DNA of 5,024 nt, taken from the NCBI GenBank assembly GCA_934133115.1, contig CAKPAV010000139.1, positions 1-5,024 of the forward strand, in the 5' to 3' direction. Numbering within the stretch: position 1 is the first letter of the stretch; each line of letters starts with the position of its first letter. A program made the translations under genes and the position numbers. Positions 1 through 4,917 of the stretch are shown piece after piece. The stretch is from an uncultured Bacilli bacterium (GTDB lineage: Bacteria; Bacillota_I; Bacilli_A; RFN20; CAG-826). The notes beneath the pieces are model-generated. The model had not been told where the DNA came from, ran no database searches, and saw only the letters and a list, made by a program, of their open reading frames with translations.

Positions 1-21
1 TTTTCAAAGAACATTTTCTCA

Positions 22-41
22 ACTGCATCTTTTTTTGCAGT
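22..41 (-). other. Small 5'-UTR hairpin downstream of the left-edge promoter
   Basis: On the minus strand ACTGCA (36-41) pairs perfectly with TGCAGT (22-27) across an 8-base A-rich loop. The hairpin begins within a few bases of the transcription start predicted from the 50-78 promoter, so it would cap the 5' end of that transcript. Such 5'-terminal stem-loops can stabilise mRNA; that role is inference. Confidence 0.45.
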
Positions 42-49
42 GCATTAAT

Positions 50-78
50 AATATACCAAAGATATTAAATGTTGTCAA
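50..78 (-). promoter_or_regulatory. Sigma-A promoter, probably for rpoB
   Basis: A perfect TTGACA -35 (73-78) is separated by 17 bases from a TATATT -10 (50-55). The bases just upstream of the -10 read TGG, giving an extended -10. The predicted start is near 43. It fires leftwards out of the window, where rpoB is expected after a YbxB-type methyltransferase gene. The match to consensus is strong; the target gene is inferred from gene order. Confidence 0.75.
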
Positions 79-282
79 CCTTTTTTATCAATTTTTAAAA
101 AGTTTTTTTAAATATCAATATCAGCTAAATCCAAGCAGACTATAGCATAAAATATCAAAAGTAAACAACAAATAAAAACAATACACTATGCAATATAGAA
201 GTTACTTTTCAAATATAAAAGCATAACAATTAACCTTTACAATTATTAAAAAATCTACATTTAAAAAGATACATATATTCTA

Positions 283-306
283 TGTGAAGGTCTTTTTGAC
301 TTCACA
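283..306 (-). other. Bulged hairpin in the intergenic stretch
   Basis: TGTGAAG and CTTCACA (283-289 with 300-306) form a 7-bp stem, extended by two more pairs after a single-base bulge, with a 5-base loop. On the minus strand it starts almost exactly where the weak promoter at 313-341 would begin its transcript. No T-tract follows on either strand, so it is not a standard intrinsic terminator. Function unknown. Confidence 0.4.
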
Positions 307-312
307 AACTAT

Positions 313-341
313 ATACTATCATTTTATTTATATTTTGTAAA
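313..341 (-). promoter_or_regulatory. Candidate weak promoter
   Basis: TTTACA (336-341) and TAGTAT (313-318) are 17 bases apart on the minus strand. The match is moderate, and such pairs arise by chance in DNA this AT-rich. It could add a long leader to an rpoB transcript. It is supported only by spacing and by the hairpin placed at its predicted start. Confidence 0.3.
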
Positions 342-397
342 GACTATTTTTGCATTTTTACAAATTATTTTACATTTTTTTGACAATTTGTTAAGTC

Positions 398-991
398 TTA
401 ACTTTTCTTTGTTAAAAGTATAACAAAAAAGCCCTTATCTTTATTTACAATAGTTACATTATATATTTTTTCTAATTCTTTAATCATTGATTTAACGCCA
501 TGATCTTTTCTCATAACAAAATATAACATTCCATTATCATTTAGATAATCATATCCCCCTAGTAAAAAACTTCTTACCATTTCTTTACCCGCTCTAATAG
601 GAGGATTGGTAATTATATAATCATATTTTTTATTTACATTAGAGTATACATCACTACTAAAGACATTAGCTTTAACTTTATTTAAAGTTAAATTATCTCT
701 TACTAAAGATAAAGCCCTTTCATTAATATCAATCATATCAATATTAATATTTTTATTAATAGTACCAAGTATTATTCCCACTACACCTATTCCACATCCT
801 AAATCAAGAACATTACCACTTAATTTAGATATATCAATACTATCAAGTAATAATCTAGTACCATAATCAAATCTATCCTTAGAAAATACCCCATTATCAC
901 TATATACATTATATTTTTTATCATTAAAATAAAATTCTATTATTTTTTTATTATGTTTAACATTATTATCATTATCAAAATACTGACTCAT
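398..991 (-). CDS. Class I SAM-dependent methyltransferase, RsmC/YbxB-type
   Basis: The 197-residue protein is a Rossmann-fold methyltransferase close to Bacillus YbxB and to the catalytic half of RsmC, which methylates N2 of a guanine in 16S rRNA. Visible marks are the conserved N-terminal Y-S-D-N-G-V-F segment (30-36), the SAM-binding motif DLGCGIG (63-69), an acidic residue after the next strand (D88), and the NPPI motif (129-132) followed by RAGKE, typical of base N-methyltransferases. The family C-terminal RKDHG segment is at 161-165. The length fits the single-domain YbxB form, not the two-domain enterobacterial RsmC. Its place between rplL and the expected rpoB is also that of ybxB. 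The ATG follows AAGGTGAG with good spacing, and it has its own promoter (1010-1038). The exact target is not shown by the sequence; a 16S rRNA guanine is the family-based guess. Confidence 0.88.
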   Translation of the reverse strand: MSQYFDNDNNVKHNKKIIEFYFNDKKYNVYSDNGVFSKDRFDYGTRLLLDSIDISKLSGNVLDLGCGIGVVGIILGTINKNINIDMIDINERALSLVRDNLTLNKVKANVFSSDVYSNVNKKYDYIITNPPIRAGKEMVRSFLLGGYDYLNDNGMLYFVMRKDHGVKSMIKELEKIYNVTIVNKDKGFFVILLTKKS

Positions 992-1009
992 AACTCACCT
1001 TCTAACTAT

Positions 1010-1038
1010 ATTATAATAAAATAACTATAAAATTACAA
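1010..1038 (-). promoter_or_regulatory. Promoter of the methyltransferase gene
   Basis: TTGTAA (1033-1038) and a perfect TATAAT (1010-1015) are 17 bases apart. The predicted start, near 1003, leaves a leader of about a dozen bases that is almost entirely the ribosome binding site. The tandem hairpins at 1052-1104 therefore lie upstream of this promoter and not in its transcript. Confidence 0.6.
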
Positions 1039-1051
1039 TATTTTTATATAT

Positions 1052-1104
1052 CCTTCCGAGCCTAAGGTCTCGTAAGGCAAATATGAGCCTAGGTCTCATA
1101 TTTG
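1052..1104. repeat. Two abutting hairpins with a shared GAG-ACCT(T)AGG-CTC core
   Basis: Hairpin 1 (1078-1104) is a perfect 10-bp inverted repeat with a 7-base loop. Hairpin 2 (1052-1077) has a 4+4-bp stem with one mismatch and an 8-base loop. They touch with no spacer. The outer stem sequences differ, but both share the same core, read on the minus strand as GAG, a loop of ACCTAGG or ACCTTAGG, then CTC. The loop of hairpin 1 contains the palindrome CCTAGG. Neither is followed by a T-tract on either strand, so they are not ordinary intrinsic terminators. They lie about 60 bases after the HMA-like gene and upstream of the methyltransferase promoter. I do not recognise a known family. Confidence 0.7.
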
Positions 1105-1166
1105 AAGATTTAGGTAAAAAAGAAACTATTAACAAATAATTTCCAAAACATAATCAAAAATTAAAA

Positions 1167-1619
1167 CTAATTATTAAATTTAAATTTTAAATTCTCTAAC
1201 ATTATATTATCAATAACTGTATCATCATATGTTATAAAAATATTTACATTATACTTATTTACATAATCAAAATCAGTATAAACACTTTCTATCCCATTAG
1301 TTACTAACAATTCTTCAATCATACTTTTCAAACAATATTCACAACATAAATCTTTAATAACAATTGTATCCTTGCAGATATGACTATTAGCATATTTATC
1401 AAATGCTATAATAGAAGGAACCTTAATTAAATCCAAATATAACAATATTTCTTTCACTAATATTTGTAGAGAAATCATAGATGAATCATATTCAAGTACA
1501 ATTTCTTCATTTTTCTTATCCATAATAGCGGAAGTAACGCCACGTAGATTTGATAAATAAATATTAAAATCCTCATCAAAATATAAAACATAATCAAATT
1601 TTATTTTTATTTTTTTCAT
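1167..1619 (-). CDS. Tandem HMA-like (ferredoxin-fold) protein, function unknown
   Basis: From the ATG at 1619 the protein has 150 residues and reads as two beta-alpha-beta-beta-alpha-beta units. The second (about 85-148) resembles a heavy-metal-associated domain: a strand TIVIKDL, then C92-C-E-Y-C96 whose C93/C96 form the metal-binding CxxC, a helix, and the G-I-E-S-V turn typical of HMA domains. The first (about 3-65) has a similar G-V-T-S turn and a final helix, but Y-F-D-E-D (13-17) stands where CxxC would be, so it probably does not bind metal the same way. No signal peptide or membrane span is seen. It lies after the rplL terminator and no good promoter precedes it; a TGA-TATACA extended -10-like site just after the terminator is weak. 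The ribosome binding site is also poor (a GTGAT match only). GTG at 1625 is an alternative start. A metallochaperone or metal-sensing role is a guess. Confidence 0.72.
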   Translation of the reverse strand: MKKIKIKFDYVLYFDEDFNIYLSNLRGVTSAIMDKKNEEIVLEYDSSMISLQILVKEILLYLDLIKVPSIIAFDKYANSHICKDTIVIKDLCCEYCLKSMIEELLVTNGIESVYTDFDYVNKYNVNIFITYDDTVIDNIMLENLKFKFNN

Positions 1620-1655
1620 ACACACATCACATTAGAAATGTATATCACTAAATAG

Positions 1656-1686
1656 AAAAAAAAGAAACCATCATTTGATAGTCTCT
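1656..1686 (-). terminator. Intrinsic terminator after rplL
   Basis: On the minus strand a 10-bp stem (1677-1686 with 1663-1672, two G-T pairs) closes a 4-base AAAT loop and runs straight into eight T residues. It starts 16 bases after the rplL stop codon. It should end most transcripts of the rplJ-rplL unit and separates them from the HMA-like gene. Confidence 0.85.
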
Positions 1687-1701
1687 AAAATACAATGTAA
1701 A

Positions 1702-2067
1702 CTACTTAAGTTCAACAGTAGCTCCAGCTTCTTCAAATTGAGCTTTAATCTTTTCAGCTTCTTCTTTGTCGATGCCTTCTTTAACGTTTCCACCATTATC
1801 AGCAATGTCTTTAGCTTCTTTTAATCCTAAACCAGTTAAATCTCTAACTAATTTAATAACAGCAATCTTGTTAGCACCAGCAGCAGTTAAAACAACATTA
1901 ACTTTGCTTGGTCCTTCTTCAACAGCTTGTGCTGCAGGTCCTGCTACAGCAACTGCTGATGGATCAACACCATATGCCTCCTTCATTGCATCTACTAATT
2001 CTTTAATTTCAAGAATAGACATTTCATTTAGTGAATTTATAAATTCTTCTTTTGTTAATTTAGCCAT
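1702..2067 (-). CDS. rplL: Large-subunit ribosomal protein bL12 (L7/L12)
   Basis: The 121-residue protein is the multicopy stalk protein whose dimers bind L10 and recruit and stimulate translational GTPases such as EF-Tu, EF-G and IF2. The N-terminal dimerisation helices (about 3-33) are followed by a short Ala/Gly/Pro/Val-rich hinge (about 36-52) and the globular factor-binding domain. That domain contains the near-invariant segment from [15 protein letters not shown] (58-72) through TGLGLKEAK (78-86) to the C-terminal [10 protein letters not shown]. Length matches the family. The ATG is preceded by a purine-rich GGAAAGGAAGGAAAA site. It follows rplJ by 37 bases with no promoter or terminator between them, so the two are co-transcribed under the L10 leader. 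The terminator at 1656-1686 closes the unit. Confidence 0.98.
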   Translation of the reverse strand: MAKLTKEEFINSLNEMSILEIKELVDAMKEAYGVDPSAVAVAGPAAQAVEEGPSKVNVVLTAAGANKIAVIKLVRDLTGLGLKEAKDIADNGGNVKEGIDKEEAEKIKAQFEEAGATVELK

Positions 2068-2104
2068 TATATTTTCCTTCCTTTCCTATAATTTATTTTT
2101 TTAA

Positions 2105-2599
2105 TTAATTTTCTTCTTTTTGTTTAGCATATAAATCTAAACATATTGATAAGTCTTTAACAGTACCCATAAGTCCTGCAGCAAGCATTGTAAGTAATCC
2201 TTCTCTTGATGGAATAGCAGCATATACAGATAATTCATCAGCAGCTACAACTTTTCCTTCAACGATACCAGCTTTTAATTCAAGTGCTTTATGCTTCTTA
2301 GCAAAATCACTGATGATCTTAACAGGAGCAAGTTCATCACTAGAAAAGCTTATTGCAGAAGGCCCTTCTAAATACTCATCTAATTTAATATCTAAACTAT
2401 CAGCTGCTCTTTTAGCTAAAGTATTTTTATATACTTTATAATCAGAACCTGATTCTCTTAAAGCTTTTCTTAGTTCAGTTACTTCAGCAACATTTAATCC
2501 TCTTGGATCAAATACCACCACTGATTTAGCATTTTCAAATTTACCTTTGATTTCATCTACAACTAAAGACTTTTTCTCTAATATTTTTGCATTTGCCAT
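2105..2599 (-). CDS. rplJ: Large-subunit ribosomal protein uL10
   Basis: The 164-residue protein is the base of the ribosomal stalk: its N-terminal domain binds 23S rRNA beside L11 and its C-terminal helix carries L7/L12 dimers. The N-terminal region shows the typical VVVFDPRGLNVAEVTELRK segment (27-45) and the K-V-Y-K-N-T-L-A-K-R rRNA-binding stretch (55-64). The I-P-S-R-E-G-L-L motif (129-136) precedes the C-terminal helix. Length is normal for Gram-positive L10. The start is the ATG followed by A-N-A-K, 7 bases after AAGGAA. That ribosome binding site touches the closing helix of the L10 leader RNA (2616-2717), so synthesis is probably controlled by free L10-L12 complex acting on its own mRNA. 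Confidence 0.98.
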   Translation of the reverse strand: MANAKILEKKSLVVDEIKGKFENAKSVVVFDPRGLNVAEVTELRKALRESGSDYKVYKNTLAKRAADSLDIKLDEYLEGPSAISFSSDELAPVKIISDFAKKHKALELKAGIVEGKVVAADELSVYAAIPSREGLLTMLAAGLMGTVKDLSICLDLYAKQKEEN

Positions 2600-2615
2600 A
2601 GTATCATTCCTTTCC

Positions 2616-2717
2616 TATGCCATAATAAAATCCCTCACTTGCGAGGGATAAAAGACTTGTTATTTTTTATTCCTCGGTAAGATTTTCAAGCTTAACGCCC
2701 TTACTGTCTTTGGCATA
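2616..2717 (-). promoter_or_regulatory. L10 leader: autoregulatory RNA element of rplJ-rplL
   Basis: The untranslated leader matches the known bacterial L10 leader. TATGCCA (2711-2717) pairs with TGGCATA (2616-2622) to close the element. Inside, AAAGACAGTAAG and CTTACCGAGGA form a GTAAG/CTTAC helix (2700-2704 with 2677-2681) with flanking GA-rich strands, the kink-turn-like L10 site. A terminator-like hairpin follows at 2630-2649. Part of the L10 site, CGAGGAAT (2669-2676), pairs at 7 of 8 positions with the 5' arm of that hairpin (2642-2649), a natural antiterminator. In Bacillus subtilis the L10-L12 complex controls rplJL by transcription attenuation; the layout here fits the same logic, with protein binding freeing the terminator. 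The closing helix also abuts the ribosome binding site. Confidence 0.88.
2623..2649 (-). terminator. Attenuator hairpin in the L10 leader
   Basis: ATCCCTC and GAGGGAT form a perfect 7-bp stem with a 6-base loop, followed by TTT-ATTAT on the minus strand. The T-tract is interrupted, so termination may be partial. It lies inside the L10 leader and competes with the antiterminator pairing that uses 2669-2676. Confidence 0.7.
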
Positions 2718-2736
2718 ATATTTCTCAAACAACATT

Positions 2737-2765
2737 ATTATATATTAAATAAAATTATTTGTCAA
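2737..2765 (-). promoter_or_regulatory. Consensus sigma-A promoter of rplJ-rplL, inside the end of rplA
   Basis: TTGACA (2760-2765) and TATAAT (2737-2742) both match consensus perfectly with the ideal 17-base spacer. The -35 lies in the final F-D-K codons of rplA and the spacer covers its stop. The predicted start near 2730 falls just before the L10 leader, so rplJ-rplL can be made independently of rplK-rplA, with the whole attenuator included. No terminator is seen between rplA and this promoter, so readthrough from rplA is also possible. Confidence 0.88.
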
Positions 2766-3450
2766 ATGAATTTAAATCAATTTTAACACCAGGTCCCATT
2801 GTTGAAGAAATACTAATATTCTTAACATAAGCACCTTTTACTGTTGAAGGTTTAACTTTCATTATTGCTTCAACAAAAGTTTTAAGATTTTCTACTAATT
2901 TAGCGTCATCAAAACTTGCTTTACCAATAATGCCATGAACATTTCCAAAACTATCGGTTCTGTAGTTAACCTTACCTTTTTTAGTTTCTTCAATTGCTTT
3001 AGCAGTATCAGTAGTAACAGTACCAGTCTTAGGGTTTGGCATTAAACCTTTAGGTCCAAGTAATTTACCGATTTTACCTAAAAGTGGCATCATTTCAGGA
3101 GTAGCAATGATTACATCATAGTCGAACCAAGATTCTTTTTCGATTTTTTGAATCATATCAACATCTCCTACAAAGTCAGCTCCAGCTTCTTTAGCAGCTT
3201 TAGCTTGGTCACCCTTAGCAAGAACTAAAATTCTCTTACTTTTACCAGTACCATTTGGTAGAACAACTGCCCCTCTTAATTGTTGATCGTTCTTTTTAGT
3301 ATCTAAGTTTAAGTTCATAGCTACTTCTACAGTACCATCAAACTTAGAATTAGAAGTTTCTTTAACTAATTTAACAGCCTCTTCTACTGAATATGCTTTA
3401 TTCTTATCAAGTTTTTCTAAGTTAGCAACATATCTCTTACTTCTTTTCAT
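2755..3450 (-). CDS. rplA: Large-subunit ribosomal protein uL1
   Basis: The 231-residue protein forms the L1 stalk that helps move deacylated tRNA out of the E site, and in many bacteria it represses its own mRNA. The signature [15 protein letters not shown] is at 131-145, with the N-terminal K-R-S-K-R-Y and [10 protein letters not shown] segments and the C-terminal [10 protein letters not shown] end all typical. The frame is open 14 codons further upstream, but ATG at 3450 is chosen because it starts the conserved M-K-R-S-K sequence and sits 8 bases after a strong GGAGG (3459-3463). The upstream extension would run through the leader RNA. Length is normal. Its last codons double as the -35 of the rplJ promoter. 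Confidence 0.98.
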   Translation of the reverse strand: MKRSKRYVANLEKLDKNKAYSVEEAVKLVKETSNSKFDGTVEVAMNLNLDTKKNDQQLRGAVVLPNGTGKSKRILVLAKGDQAKAAKEAGADFVGDVDMIQKIEKESWFDYDVIIATPEMMPLLGKIGKLLGPKGLMPNPKTGTVTTDTAKAIEETKKGKVNYRTDSFGNVHGIIGKASFDDAKLVENLKTFVEAIMKVKPSTVKGAYVKNISISSTMGPGVKIDLNSFDK

Positions 3451-3464
3451 TTTTCTTCCCTCCT

Positions 3465-3519
3465 TATGTGGTATTTGCGGACTAATATGCATCCTTCCAC
3501 ATAGGTATAAACCTATATG
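3465..3519 (-). promoter_or_regulatory. L1-site mimic and alternative hairpin in the rplK-rplA spacer
   Basis: TATGTGG (3497-3503) pairs perfectly with CCACATA (3465-3471). The strands continue as GTGGAAGG and AAATACCAC, resembling the L1 site in 23S rRNA helix 76, where GGTGGGAGG faces GAAATACCACC. The ribosome binding site of rplA follows within two bases. Just upstream, CATATAGGT (3511-3519) pairs over 9 bp, one G-T, with ACCTATGTG (3498-3506) across a TTAT loop. The two stems share bases 3498-3503 and cannot coexist. The likely role is translational feedback by L1. Resemblance and pairing are seen; regulation is inferred. Confidence 0.72.
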
Positions 3520-3537
3520 ACATATTAATTATTTTTA

Positions 3538-3957
3538 TTATTCTGCGATTTTGATTCCCATGTTTCTAGCAGTACCTTCAACTATCTTCATAGCTTCTTC
3601 TACTGTATAAGCATTTAAATCAGGTAATTTAGTTTCTGCAATTTGTCTAAGTTGATCCTTAGATATAGTTGCAACTACCTCGCCCTTACTAGAGCCAGAT
3701 TTAATACCAGCAACCTTCTTTAATAAGAAAGCAGCAGGTGGAGTCTTAAGTACAAAATCAAAACTTCTATCATCATAAATTGTAATAACTACTGGAACGA
3801 TATCTCCCATTTTATCTCTAGTTGAATCATTGAATTTAGTACAAAACTCTTGTAGATTGATACCCGCAGGTCCAAGTACAGTTCCTACTGGAGGAGCTGG
3901 TGTTGCTTTTCCTGCTGGAATTTGTAATGTTATTTTCTTAGTAACTTCTTTAGCCAC
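3538..3957 (-). CDS. rplK: Large-subunit ribosomal protein uL11
   Basis: The 139-residue protein binds the GTPase-associated region of 23S rRNA with L10 and is needed for RelA-type stringent sensing and thiopeptide action in known bacteria. The N-terminal [13 protein letters not shown] segment (13-25), including the proline pair of the linker region, is followed by [12 protein letters not shown] (28-39) and a C-terminal RNA-binding domain with G-S-S-K-G-E. The start is GTG at 3957, 8 bases after AGGAGG; a GTG at 3966 overlaps the ribosome binding site and is unlikely. The first residues then read M-A-K-E-V-T-K-K, as in relatives. It heads a unit with rplA under the 4051-4079 promoter. Confidence 0.97.
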   Translation of the reverse strand: MAKEVTKKITLQIPAGKATPAPPVGTVLGPAGINLQEFCTKFNDSTRDKMGDIVPVVITIYDDRSFDFVLKTPPAAFLLKKVAGIKSGSSKGEVVATISKDQLRQIAETKLPDLNAYTVEEAMKIVEGTARNMGIKIAE

Positions 3958-3986
3958 GAAAAACACCTCCTATTAAATTTTATTTT

Positions 3987-4044
3987 CGCGTGTGGTCCTA
4001 TCAGCGTCCGCCTTCCACTTACTAACATAATAATATGCCTCGCA
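3987..4044 (-). promoter_or_regulatory. Structured rplK leader with a second GTGGAAGG/ACCAC motif
   Basis: The leader starts with TGCG (4041-4044), which can pair with CGCG (3987-3990). Within it GTGGAAGG (4011-4018) faces ACCAC (3992-3996), a 4-bp GTGG/CCAC core like the one before rplA. A small CATA-TTAT-TATG hairpin (4027-4038) lies between. The GGACGC segment also recalls the same 23S region. The fold is weaker than the rplA copy. A second L1 binding site is plausible but unproven. Confidence 0.5.
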
Positions 4045-4050
4045 GAAGTA

Positions 4051-4079
4051 ATGATAGCACACTTTTTTAAAGTTTTCAA
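4051..4079 (-). promoter_or_regulatory. Extended -10 promoter of rplK-rplA
   Basis: TTGAAA (4074-4079) and TATCAT (4051-4056) are 17 bases apart, with TGC directly before the -10 as in extended -10 promoters. The predicted start near 4043 coincides with the first closing strand of the rplK leader. No intrinsic terminator is visible between nusG and this promoter, so readthrough from secE-nusG is possible. Confidence 0.75.
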
Positions 4080-4133
4080 CTATTTTTTATCTAAATTGCT
4101 ATTTTTTTCTACTATATAGTGTTTTTATTCTAA

Positions 4134-4667
4134 TTATATAGTCTCAACTTCTTGCATATCAACTTCAACAGAAGTCTCTTGTCCAAATAAATCTACTAAA
4201 ACATTTAACTTTTGTTCTTTTAAATCAATAGTATCTATTCTAGCGGTCATATCTTTAAATGGACCTGCAATAATCTTAACTTTAGCGCCTTCTTTAAGGT
4301 CTTTACTAACATCTACTCTACTCATACCCATACTATTAAGTATTTTATCAACTTCTTGAGGAAGTAATGGAATAGGTTTAGCACCCTTACCAGAAGATCC
4401 TATAAATCCAGTAACACCCGCAGTGTTTCTGACAATATACCATGCTTCATCAGACATAACCATTTCAACTAGTACATATCCTGGAAACATCTTTTTAACT
4501 TTTTCTTTCTTAACTCCATTTTTATATTCTATTTCTTTTTGTTCTGGAACAATAACTCTGAATATATTTTCATGTAAATCCATAGAGTTAATTCTCATTT
4601 CTAGTTTTTCTTTTACTTTATACTCGTAACCACTTACAGTATTTACTACATACCACTCTTTTTTCAT
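4134..4667 (-). CDS. nusG: Transcription elongation/antitermination factor NusG
   Basis: The 177-residue protein binds the RNA polymerase clamp and links it to Rho or to ribosomal S10, modulating pausing and elongation. The NGN domain opens with W-Y-V-V-N-T-V-S-G-Y-E (5-15), contains the near-invariant F-P-G-Y (61-64) and V-R-N-T-A-G-V-T-G-F-I-G (79-90), and ends before a linker. The C-terminal KOW domain begins at E-G-A-K-V-K-I-I-A-G-P-F (126-137). Length is typical. Its ATG shares one base with the secE stop in a TAATG junction, and its AAGGAG ribosome binding site (4677-4682) lies in the last secE codons, so the two genes are translationally linked. Confidence 0.98.
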   Translation of the reverse strand: MKKEWYVVNTVSGYEYKVKEKLEMRINSMDLHENIFRVIVPEQKEIEYKNGVKKEKVKKMFPGYVLVEMVMSDEAWYIVRNTAGVTGFIGSSGKGAKPIPLLPQEVDKILNSMGMSRVDVSKDLKEGAKVKIIAGPFKDMTARIDTIDLKEQKLNVLVDLFGQETSVEVDMQEVETI

Positions 4668-4834
4668 TATATCTTACTCCTTAGTAATGCTACTAGTAGA
4701 TCAATAGCATAGAAAAATACTCCAAAAAAGACCATAAATGCAATTGTTGATACAGAGTATTTAACAAGTTCTTTTTTACTTGTCCATCTAATTCTAGATA
4801 TTTCTTTTTTTACACCTTTAAAATATTCTATCAT
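4667..4834 (-). CDS. secE: Preprotein translocase subunit SecE
   Basis: The 55-residue protein is the single-span form of SecE usual in Gram-positive bacteria; it clamps the two halves of SecY in the membrane channel for exported proteins. The N-terminal amphipathic part carries F-K-G-V-K-K-E-I-S-R-I-R-W (5-17), with the conserved tryptophan, then a membrane span at about 27-52. The frame is open upstream of the start, but ATG at 4834 is chosen because it lies 8 bases after GGGAGG (4843-4848) and begins the conserved sequence. It leads an operon with nusG from the 4888-4917 promoter. rpmG, often located just upstream in relatives, is not visible within the 190 bases before it. Confidence 0.93.
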   Translation of the reverse strand: MIEYFKGVKKEISRIRWTSKKELVKYSVSTIAFMVFFGVFFYAIDLLVALLRSKI

Positions 4835-4887
4835 ATCAAAATCCTCCCAATATTTGATTAAAATAAAAACACCTTTCGGTCGACATA

Positions 4888-4917
4888 AATATACCACAAT
4901 AAATACTTATTTGTCAA
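4888..4917 (-). promoter_or_regulatory. Promoter of secE-nusG
   Basis: A perfect TTGACA (4912-4917) is 18 bases from TATATT (4888-4893), with TGG just before the -10 as an extended element. The predicted start near 4881 gives a leader of about 47 bases. That leader holds only a 3-bp ACC-GAAA-GGT hairpin, too weak to call a regulator. The stretch from 4918 to the right edge shows no gene I can support. Confidence 0.75.

Larger units (their letters stand above)
1..397. other. AT-rich intergenic stretch before the expected rpoB
   Basis: This non-coding stretch lies downstream of the methyltransferase gene. I see no credible gene on either strand; every open frame is very short. On the minus strand it holds a strong promoter (50-78) with a small hairpin (22-41) just after its predicted start, and a weaker promoter-like pair (313-341) followed by a bulged hairpin (283-306). 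No GC-rich hairpin with a T-tract follows the methyltransferase stop, so no clear intrinsic terminator separates it from what comes next. By Bacillota gene order rpoB should start beyond the left edge, but no part of it is recognisable here. Confidence 0.7.

Noticed and set aside
186..224. 12-codon open frame after an AAAGG in the intergenic stretch
   Set aside because: Too short to separate from chance in such AT-rich DNA; no homology recognised.
1052..1104. Tandem hairpins as intrinsic terminators of the HMA-like gene
   Set aside because: No T-tract follows either hairpin on either strand, so the standard terminator form is not met.
1766..2104. Plus-strand open frame of 112 codons antisense to rplL
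   Set aside because: It lies wholly opposite rplL and its upstream region, has Ser/Ala/Thr-rich composition typical of a reverse-complement shadow, and resembles no family.
2667..2735. 22-codon open frame inside the L10 leader (starts M-L-F-E-K)
   Set aside because: Its ATG lies upstream of the predicted transcription start near 2730 and has no ribosome binding site. The frame is explained by the structured RNA.
3451..3492. 14-codon N-terminal extension of rplA
   Set aside because: It runs through the L1-like leader and the ribosome binding site, and the conserved protein starts at the ATG at 3450.
4423..4629. Plus-strand open frame of 68 codons antisense to nusG
   Set aside because: Complete overlap with a well-conserved gene and no ribosome binding site or recognisable motif.
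4871..4884. ACC-GAAA-GGT mini-hairpin in the secE leader
   Set aside because: A 3-bp stem is too small to count as a regulatory element or terminator despite the following T residues.
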